64,000 bases of DNA from Alloyangia pacifica (GTDB taxonomy: Bacteria > Pseudomonadota > Alphaproteobacteria > Rhodobacterales > Rhodobacteraceae): positions 1 through 64,000 of the forward strand of contig NZ_JAIVKX010000015.1 in NCBI RefSeq assembly GCF_020524285.1, written 5' to 3'. The position numbers and the translations under genes are program-made. The stretch's first letter is position 1. Every line of letters begins with the position of its first letter. This document shows, one piece after another, positions 55,147-61,662 of the stretch. The notes under the pieces are model-generated. The model ran no database searches, was not told where the DNA came from, and worked only from the letters and a program-made list of their open reading frames with translations.

Positions 55147-55836
55147 ATGTTTGATGCAGGATATTACAGCGACGACTCTGGCATTTTCAGCAGCCAGCGC
55201 CGCGCCTACCGCGAGAAGGCCCAGGGCCCCTATCGCAGCGTCGTGAAACCGGTCTGCGACCTCCTCCTCGCCCTCGCCATGCTGCCGCTGCTCGCCCCGG
55301 TCATCGCGCTGCTCTGGGCTCTGGTCCGCATGGATGGCGGACCGGGCTTCTTCGGCCACCGCCGCATCGGCAAGAACGGCAAGGTCTTCCGCTGCTGGAA
55401 AATCCGCACCATGGTGCCCAACGCCGAGGCGAAGCTGCAGCAGCACCTCGCCGCCAACCCCGCCGCCCGCGCCGAATGGGCGCGCGACCACAAGCTCACC
55501 GACGATCCGCGCATCACCCGCCTCGGCCGCTTCCTGCGCGAGACAAGCCTCGACGAGCTGCCGCAGATCTGGAACGTGCTGACCGGCGAGATGAGCTTCG
55601 TCGGCCCCCGCCCGGTCGTCCGCGCCGAGATCACCAAATACGGCATCCACCGCACTGCCTACCTGCTGATGAAGCCGGGGATCACCGGGCTCTGGCAGGT
55701 CTCGGGCCGCAACGACGTCACCTACGCCGAGCGCGTCGAGATGGACGTGCGCTATCTCAACGACCAGTCGCTGGCCACCGACAGCCGCCTGCTGCTGCTC
55801 ACCGCCAAGAGCGTGCTCGGCCGCACCGGGCGCTGA
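55147..55836 (+). CDS. ExoY-family undecaprenyl-phosphate sugar-1-phosphate transferase
   Basis: A 229-residue initiating glycosyltransferase for exopolysaccharide. A single membrane helix (VCDLLLALAMLPLLAPVIALL) precedes the catalytic domain with GPGFFGHRRIGKNGKVFRCWKIRTM (in parts), TRLGRFLRETSLDELPQIWNVLTGEMSFVGPRPV (in parts) and PGITGLWQVSGRN, the bacterial sugar-transferase signature. It is closely ExoY-like in length. No polysaccharide operon follows; it ends at a very strong hairpin. Confidence 0.93.
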   Translation: MFDAGYYSDDSGIFSSQRRAYREKAQGPYRSVVKPVCDLLLALAMLPLLAPVIALLWALVRMDGGPGFFGHRRIGKNGKVFRCWKIRTMVPNAEAKLQQHLAANPAARAEWARDHKLTDDPRITRLGRFLRETSLDELPQIWNVLTGEMSFVGPRPVVRAEITKYGIHRTAYLLMKPGITGLWQVSGRNDVTYAERVEMDVRYLNDQSLATDSRLLLLTAKSVLGRTGR

Positions 55837-55850
55837 GCCGCCCCACCCCG

Positions 55851-55897
55851 GACAGCAGAAGGCCCCGGCCCGCAAGGGTTCGGGGCCTTCTGCTGTC
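55851..55897 (+). terminator. long hairpin terminator after the exoY-like gene
   Basis: GACAGCAGAAGGCCCCG (55851-55867) pairs perfectly with 55881-55897 across a 13-base loop, a 17-base uninterrupted stem 14 bases past the stop codon. There is no T-run. Confidence 0.75.
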
Positions 55898-55997
55898 TGC
55901 CGCCCGCCTGCTCCGCCGGCCCGCTCCGCCCGATTGCGCAGGCCGCGCCGCTCCGGCACAGTGCCGCCTCAAGACCACCAAGACGAAAGAGCCGCGC

Positions 55998-57236
55998 ATG
56001 AGCCGCCAGACCGCCGCCCTCCCCTCCCCTGCCCCGGGCCGCTGGTCCATGCTGGCGCTGATCTGCATCGGCGTCGTCGGCGTGCTCTGCACCTGGTTCT
56101 CCGCCACCGCCATCATCCCCGAGCTGATCACCCATTGGCAGCTCAGCCCCGGCCAGGCCGCCTGGCTGACCAACGCCGTGCAGCTCGGCTTCGTGGTCGG
56201 CGCCGTCGGCTCGAGCCTCGTCAACCTGCCCGACATCCTGCCGATGAAGCGCCTGATGACCGCCGCCGCGGTGATCGCCGCACTCGCCAATGCCGCGCTG
56301 CTGGTCTCCGGACCGACCACGGCGATCCTCGCCCGCTTCGTCACCGGCATCGCGCTGGCCGGCGTCTACCCGCCGGCGCTCAAGCTCATGTCCACCTGGT
56401 TCTCGCGCGGCCGCGGCCTCGCCCTTGGCTTCCTGATCGGCGCGCTGACCCTCGGCTCCTCTATGCCGCACCTCATCCGCGCCCTGACCTCGGGCATCGA
56501 CTGGCGGGCGGTGGTCTGGGGTACCTCCGCCGCCGCCCTCGCCTCGGCCATCCTGTTCGCGGGCACCTTGCGCGAGGGCCCGCACGGCTTCGGCCGCGCC
56601 GCCTTCGACCCGCGCCAGTCGCTCGCGGTCTTCACCAACCGCCCGCTGATGCTCGCCAACCTCGGCTACTTCGGCCACATGTGGGAGCTCTACGCCATGT
56701 GGGCCTGGTTCCTCGCCTTCGCCACGGCGGCGCAGGAAAGCGGCCTCTCGCCCTTCCCCTTCGGCACCGCCTCGATGCTGAGCTTCGTGGTGGTCGCCAG
56801 CGGCGTCATCGGCTGCCTGCTCGGCGGCTGGCTGTCGGACCGCATCGGGCGCTGCCTGACCTGCGCCGGAATGATGATCGTCTCCGGTGCCTGCGCCGCC
56901 CTCATCGGCGTCGCCTTCGAGGGCCCGACGCTGTTGCTCGCCGCCCTGGCGCTGATCTGGGGCATCAGCGTGATCGGCGACAGCGCGCAGTTCTCCGCCG
57001 CGGTCACCGAGCTTTCCGAACCGCATTTCGTCGGCACCGCCCTGGCACTGCAGCTCGGCATCGGCTTCGCCCTGACCGTCGTGGCGATCTGGCTGCTGCC
57101 GCTCTTCGCCAACCTGATCGGCGGCTGGCACTGGGCCTTCCTGATGCTGCTGCCCGGCCCGGTGATCGGCGCGCTCGCGATGCTCGCCCTGCGCCGAGAT
57201 CCCTCGGCCACGCGGCTCGCCCACGGCGCGCGCTGA
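55998..57236 (+). CDS. MFS transporter
   Basis: A 412-residue, 12-helix major facilitator. It begins SMLALICIGVVGVLCTWFSATAIIPEL and has MFS-like motifs in LARFVTGIALAGVYPPALKLMSTWFSRGRGLALGFLIGALTLG (in parts) and GGWLSDRIGRCLTCAGMMI. The layout resembles CynX/NimT-type anion or small-molecule exporters; the substrate is unknown. I chose the ATG at 55998; upstream sequence in this frame is the terminator and exoY region. It ends four bases before the convergent rep gene stop. Confidence 0.88.
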   Translation: MSRQTAALPSPAPGRWSMLALICIGVVGVLCTWFSATAIIPELITHWQLSPGQAAWLTNAVQLGFVVGAVGSSLVNLPDILPMKRLMTAAAVIAALANAALLVSGPTTAILARFVTGIALAGVYPPALKLMSTWFSRGRGLALGFLIGALTLGSSMPHLIRALTSGIDWRAVVWGTSAAALASAILFAGTLREGPHGFGRAAFDPRQSLAVFTNRPLMLANLGYFGHMWELYAMWAWFLAFATAAQESGLSPFPFGTASMLSFVVVASGVIGCLLGGWLSDRIGRCLTCAGMMIVSGACAALIGVAFEGPTLLLAALALIWGISVIGDSAQFSAAVTELSEPHFVGTALALQLGIGFALTVVAIWLLPLFANLIGGWHWAFLMLLPGPVIGALAMLALRRDPSATRLAHGAR

Positions 57237-57240
57237 GCGT

Positions 57241-58458
57241 CTAGTCCGCCTCGGCGTCTTCGGCGAGCCCGTCGAAGGCGCCGGGCGACAGCTCCTCCCA
57301 GAAGGCGGCGATGGCCTCGGCGTTCAGCGCCGACATCCAGCCGTGCCGCTCGAAATCATCCCGCGCCGCGCCCGACAGCCGGCCAATGAAAAGCAGCTTG
57401 TCGGCATCCCTCTGGGTCGGCTTGCGGCTCGCGGCGAGGTCCCGGATACGTTCCAGACGGCGCGCGCGCAGCGTTGACGGTTTCGCAGGGTTTCGCCGCG
57501 AAACCTCCGGCGCCTTCGCCGGCTCGCCCTTCGCGTAATCCTCGCGCAGCGCCTTGGTCAGGTAGCCGACGGTGTTCTTCACCCCTTCCTGGCCTTCGAC
57601 ATAGTCGAGCTTCTCGGCGACATAGCTCTCGCCATGTTCCGCCAGCCATTGCCGCGCCAGCCGGTCCGAGACGCCAAGGTCGCGCAGCCGCCCGTAGAGC
57701 TCGGAGTTGCGCAGCCCCTCGCCATCGTCGAGATCGAGGATCGCCAGCTGCGGGTTCTCGGAGATCAGAAAGCGGATCTCCGTCACCGTGCGGCCCATCT
57801 TCCGGGTCTCCGGCGTCAGGAGGATGTTCGAGGTCTTGTTCACCTCGGCCACCGCGGGTTTGATGATCTTGGCGTTGAGCTGCTTGTAGACCTCGTAATA
57901 GGGGCTGTCCGCCACGCCCATCAGCCGGCGGAACAGGTCGAGCGACCACCAGCCGGTCGAGCCGGTGCGCACGAAGCGGTAGCAGTTCTCGTAGAGCGCC
58001 AGCGCATGGCCCGAGGTGAAGCGCCGCTGGATATTGAGATTGATCAGCGCAAAGACCTTAGGGTCGTGCAGCTTCTCGGCCAGCGCCGGGGAGTAGGCGT
58101 ATTCGCAGACACCTCCCTTGAGCTTGGCGTAGCTGAGCAGCGAACTGACGCCCCATTCCTGCTGGCCCTTCTCGTCAAGCATGTCCCATTCGGCGACGGT
58201 CTCCGCGAGCCCGCGCAGGGATTGCTTTAGCGTCTCCATGTCGTTCGAGTTGTAGCCGATCATCAGGCTCAGCGTCCGCGCGTCGATCTGGTGGCGGGAC
58301 TGCGAGGTGAGCGTGTCATAGGCATTGAGCAGCAGCACGTTCGACAGCTTGCGCTGCAGCAGCGTGAGCTTGCCCGAAACGTGGATCGCCGCCACGTGCT
58401 TCTTCACCGCACCGCGGCGCAAAGGGCCACTCAGCCGGTCACGCGGAATATCGTCCAT
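57241..58458 (-). CDS. repB: plasmid replication initiator of the Rep_3 (RepB) family
   Basis: A 405-residue initiator. VKKHVAAIHVSGKLTLLQRKLSNVLLLNAYD (in parts, about 18-50), LSLMIGYNSNDMETLKQSLRGLAETVAEWDML and FTSGHALALYENCYRFVRTGSTGWWSLDLFRRLMG match the tandem winged-helix Rep_3 fold that binds iterons. The C-terminal 150 residues are a basic extension seen in Rhodobacteraceae RepB-type plasmids. It faces the origin, with parAB diverging on the other side, so the window belongs to an extrachromosomal replicon. A parS-like palindrome lies within its C-terminal coding part. Confidence 0.9.
   Translation of the reverse strand: MDDIPRDRLSGPLRRGAVKKHVAAIHVSGKLTLLQRKLSNVLLLNAYDTLTSQSRHQIDARTLSLMIGYNSNDMETLKQSLRGLAETVAEWDMLDEKGQQEWGVSSLLSYAKLKGGVCEYAYSPALAEKLHDPKVFALINLNIQRRFTSGHALALYENCYRFVRTGSTGWWSLDLFRRLMGVADSPYYEVYKQLNAKIIKPAVAEVNKTSNILLTPETRKMGRTVTEIRFLISENPQLAILDLDDGEGLRNSELYGRLRDLGVSDRLARQWLAEHGESYVAEKLDYVEGQEGVKNTVGYLTKALREDYAKGEPAKAPEVSRRNPAKPSTLRARRLERIRDLAASRKPTQRDADKLLFIGRLSGAARDDFERHGWMSALNAEAIAAFWEELSPGAFDGLAEDAEAD
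57489..57507. promoter_or_regulatory. parS-like palindrome inside repB
   Basis: GGTTTCGC-C-GCGAAACC (57489-57505) has perfect eight-base arms and shares 19 identical bases with the site inside parA (59774-59792). A further half-site GGTTTCGC lies at 57479-57486. The symmetry resembles partition centromeres bound by ParB. Confidence 0.65.
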
Positions 58459-59072
58459 TCTGCTCTCGCTTTCCCGGGGCCTCGCCCCAACTTGCCGGTC
58501 CTCATGTCTCCCGGCCTTGTCGGGCTGCTCGCACGGGCGAGTCGCTGCGGCCGGGTTGCCTGCATGATCCGCGAAAAGGTATCCGCTATCAAGAGGTGCG
58601 CTGGCACCTCAACCCCCGTCGGGGGCGCTCCCGCAAACGGGCACCTGTGGATCCGGAGCCGTCCAGAAAGGTATCCATTTCCGGGATCCCGACTCATCCG
58701 CCCTGCGCGCGCGGAGTCCGATTCGTTGCGCAGAGACCCTAATCCGGCAAAAATAGGCTCTAACGCGCACATCACCCTGGGTTGCCCCGAGAATCGGACC
58801 CCTTGATCCCGGAAACGGGTGCCTTTGGCCCCGTATCGGGGCACCCAATAAACCGGGTACGGGCACCCAAACCGACGTATCCTCCCGTACTTATTGAATT
58901 TTTCTCGGCCTAAAGATCTTAAAAGGACTCAAAGAAACTCAAACAAACCGCCTGTCCGTGTGGTATCTTCCATATTTAGAGAGGGATAGAGGCTCGAACG
59001 CTTCCACTCTGCCCCCAGCATGTGCCATAGTTCTCAGGATATCGCGGCAAACAGCGAACATGGTGAGGCGAC
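58459..59072. other. replication origin region with 22-bp-spaced iterons and an AT-rich stretch
   Basis: This 614-bp gap lies between divergent repB and parA. The core ACGGG(C/T)(A/G)CC recurs at 58635-58650, 58813-58828, 58835-58850 and 58857-58871; the last three start exactly 22 bases apart, and weaker copies at 58769 and 58791 continue the 22-base register. Near repB, GAGGTGC/GCACCTC (58593-58610) is an inverted iteron-like repeat, as used by Rep_3 proteins to repress themselves. An AT-rich block at 58885-58985 could be the unwinding element. Confidence 0.7.
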
Positions 59073-60476
59073 ATGGCACATAAACCCGGCACTCCGCCGA
59101 AGGCAGACCTTCCCCCCTATTTCAATATCGACCCGGCCGCGGCCGCGGCCAAGCTGGCCGATCCGATCGACACGGCACGCTTCGCAAAGGCCGCGTCCTT
59201 TGCCATGCGCGGCCGCGACGATCTCGCCCGCCGCGGCTATGCGCCCGACGGCGCCAAGCGGTTGCGGCGCTTCTCGACCTGGGAAGTCTGCCGCTACCTG
59301 ATCCCGGTCAACCCGGCCCACCTGCGCCGGGTGCTGCGCCAGAACCCCGACCTGCCGCAGGGCGAAGGCGAAGGCGGCTCCAAGTGGTTCACCCTCGAAG
59401 AGGTGCTGCGCCTGCGCGACCATTTCGCCGAGGAAGGCGCCAAGGACCGCGAGTACCGCGCCTGGCGTCCCGAGGGTCTGCCGGCCAAGGTCGTCGCGGT
59501 GGCCAACTTCAAGGGCGGCGTCGGCAAGACCTCGACCTGCGCGCATCTGGCCATGTCCGCCGCGCTCGACGGCTACAAGGTGCTGGTGATCGACCTCGAC
59601 AGCCAGGGCTCGATGACCTCGATCATGGGCGGCCAGGTCGAGGACGAATGGCAGACAGTCTTCCCGATGCTCGCCCGTGACTACGCCCTGCACCTGCAGC
59701 AGGAGAACAAGGTGCGCGAGGCCTCGGCGCAGCAACCCTTCCAGTTCGACGAAACCCTGACCGCCGCGCTGGAGGTTTCGCCGCGAAACCTCGTGCAGAA
59801 GACGCACTGGCCGAACATCGATCTCATCGGTGCGCAGCTCAACCTCTACTGGGCCGAGTTCCAGGTGCCGGTCTGGCGGATGCAGATGCTGAGCTGGCCG
59901 CTCTGGGACGCGCTGACCAATGCGCTGGAAGAGGGCGGGATGCTCGACGAGTATGACATCATCCTGCTCGATACCCCGCCGGCGCTCGGCTACCTGACGA
60001 TCAACGCGCTGTCGGCGGCGGACATCCTGCTGGTGCCGCTGGGGGCGTCCTTCCTCGAGTTCGACTCGACGGGGCGGTTCTTCGACATGATCTACTCGAC
60101 CTTCGCCTCGATCGAAGAGGGGGAGAACCGGGTGCGGCGGGCCGACGGCTTGCCGGAGATGCGGTTCGAGTGGGACGCGGTGCGGGCGTTGGTGACGCGC
60201 TTCGACGCGGCGCAGCAGACCGATCTGGCGAATGTCATCCAGGCCTATTTCGGGGACTTCATGACCACCTATCGGCAGGAGCTGACGGCGATGGTCGGGC
60301 AGGCAGGGGAGCAGGTCTCGGGCATCTACGAGACCGATTACCGCGACTTCAACCGCGACACCTACGTGCGGGGGCGCGAGACCTTCGACCGGACCTGGGC
60401 CGAGGTGAAGGAGGTGATCCTCGGGACATGGTGGCGCGATGCGCAGATGGAGCAGGCTGAGAGGGAGGCCGTCTGA
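59073..60476 (+). CDS. parA: ParA-type partition ATPase
   Basis: A 467-residue type Ia ParA. An N-terminal HTH-like extension (about 30-120) precedes the ATPase domain with deviant Walker A VANFKGGVGKTSTCAHLA near 144-161, VLVIDLDSQGSMTSIMGG near 171-188 and ILLDTPPALGYLTINAL near 295-311. The long N-terminus indicates autoregulation of parAB. Its stop overlaps the parB ATG by one base. A parS-like palindrome lies within the gene. Confidence 0.92.
   Translation: MAHKPGTPPKADLPPYFNIDPAAAAAKLADPIDTARFAKAASFAMRGRDDLARRGYAPDGAKRLRRFSTWEVCRYLIPVNPAHLRRVLRQNPDLPQGEGEGGSKWFTLEEVLRLRDHFAEEGAKDREYRAWRPEGLPAKVVAVANFKGGVGKTSTCAHLAMSAALDGYKVLVIDLDSQGSMTSIMGGQVEDEWQTVFPMLARDYALHLQQENKVREASAQQPFQFDETLTAALEVSPRNLVQKTHWPNIDLIGAQLNLYWAEFQVPVWRMQMLSWPLWDALTNALEEGGMLDEYDIILLDTPPALGYLTINALSAADILLVPLGASFLEFDSTGRFFDMIYSTFASIEEGENRVRRADGLPEMRFEWDAVRALVTRFDAAQQTDLANVIQAYFGDFMTTYRQELTAMVGQAGEQVSGIYETDYRDFNRDTYVRGRETFDRTWAEVKEVILGTWWRDAQMEQAEREAV
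59772..59792. promoter_or_regulatory. parS-like palindrome inside parA
   Basis: GAGGTTTCGC and GCGAAACCTC are perfect ten-base arms around a single C. The same 19-base core occurs inside repB. Two copies 2.3 kb apart flanking the origin in a plasmid backbone make a centromere function likely. Confidence 0.7.
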
Positions 60477-61558
60477 TGGCAAAGAGACGCAAGCTTGAGG
60501 CGCCCTCGGCGGAGGACCTGAGCCGCTACGAGGAGGAGTTCCACCGCGAGAGTTCCTCGCGCGGGCTGATGTCGGCGCCGATTGCGCAGGTGGCGGCGGA
60601 GGCGGCGACGCTGCATGACCCGCGGCCGGCGGAGCAGCGGGCGGAGGCGGCGAAGGACAAGTCCGATGCCGAGCGGCTGCGCGACGCCGAGGGGCGCGGG
60701 CTGGTGATGCTCGAGCTGGCCATCGACGACATCAACGCCGATGCGCTGGTGCGCGACCGGGTGGTGCTGGACGCCGAGGAGATGGAGGAGCTGAAGGCCT
60801 CGATCGCCAAGGGCGGGCTACGGCTGCCGGTGGAGGTGTTTCCGACGCCGGGAGACGGGCAGGGGTTCAGCTACGGTCTGCTGTCGGGCTACCGGCGGCT
60901 GAAAGCCTTCCGCGATCTCTACGCGCTGACCAAGGACAGTCGTTACCAAAAGATTAAGGCGGTGCTCCGCGATCCCGAGGCCATGGGCGGCACCTTTGCC
61001 GCGATGATCGAGGAGAACGAGATCCGCGCCTCGTTGAGCCATTACGAGCGCGGGCGCATCGCGGTGATCGCGGCGCAGCAGGGGGCCTTCGTGAATGCCG
61101 AGGAGGCGGTGAACGCGCTGTTCCCGCTGGCATCCAAGGCGAAGCGCTCGAAGATCAGGTCGTTCGCGCTGATCTTCGAGGAGCTGGGCGATATGCTGAC
61201 CTTCCCCGATCTGCTGAAGGAGAAGGACGGGCTGCGCATAGCCGCGGCACTGCGCGACGGCGCCGAGGTGCGCTTGCGCGAAGCGCTGGCCGAGCGTGTG
61301 CCGGAGACGGCCGCCGAGGAAGCCGAGCTGATCGCCGCGGCGCTCGACGGGGTCGAGCTGAAGGCGGATCCGAAGAAGGGTGGGCGCCCGAAAAAGGCCG
61401 CGGCGCCGGCCAAGGCGCTGGCCTCGGGGCTGACGGTTCAGCTTGGCGAGGATGCGCAGGGCTGGGTGATCCGGGTTCGCGGCAAGCAGGTCGGGCGCGA
61501 GCTGATGGAGGCGGCGATGCTGGAGCTGGAACGGCTTCTGGACGCGCCAGACAGATAA
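60476..61558 (+). CDS. parB: ParB-type partition protein
   Basis: A 360-residue centromere-binding protein. The ParB N-terminal domain spans about 75-190, with EEMEELKASIAKGGLRLPVEV, YGLLSGYRRLKAFRDLY and AAMIEENEIRASLSHYERGRIAV (the ENxxR-like block). A central helix-turn-helix domain follows. The C-terminus is GRPKKAAAPAKALASGLTVQL plus a dimerisation-type tail. It is coupled to parA by a one-base overlap. Confidence 0.92.
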   Translation: MAKRRKLEAPSAEDLSRYEEEFHRESSSRGLMSAPIAQVAAEAATLHDPRPAEQRAEAAKDKSDAERLRDAEGRGLVMLELAIDDINADALVRDRVVLDAEEMEELKASIAKGGLRLPVEVFPTPGDGQGFSYGLLSGYRRLKAFRDLYALTKDSRYQKIKAVLRDPEAMGGTFAAMIEENEIRASLSHYERGRIAVIAAQQGAFVNAEEAVNALFPLASKAKRSKIRSFALIFEELGDMLTFPDLLKEKDGLRIAAALRDGAEVRLREALAERVPETAAEEAELIAAALDGVELKADPKKGGRPKKAAAPAKALASGLTVQLGEDAQGWVIRVRGKQVGRELMEAAMLELERLLDAPDR

Positions 61559-61590
61559 AATCGTTATCTATCAATAATTAAACAGACGAA

Positions 61591-61624
61591 ACGGCGCGAC
61601 TTGGGGAAAAGTCGCGCCGTTTTT
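61591..61624 (+). terminator. intrinsic terminator after parAB
   Basis: ACGGCGCGACTT and AAGTCGCGCCGT form a perfect 12-base stem with a six-base loop, followed by TTTTC, 32 bases past the parB stop. On the minus strand it could also serve the convergent antiporter gene. Confidence 0.92.
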
Positions 61625-61662
61625 CGGTTTCCCGGCGGCCCAGGGCCTGGTTCGCGCAGGCG

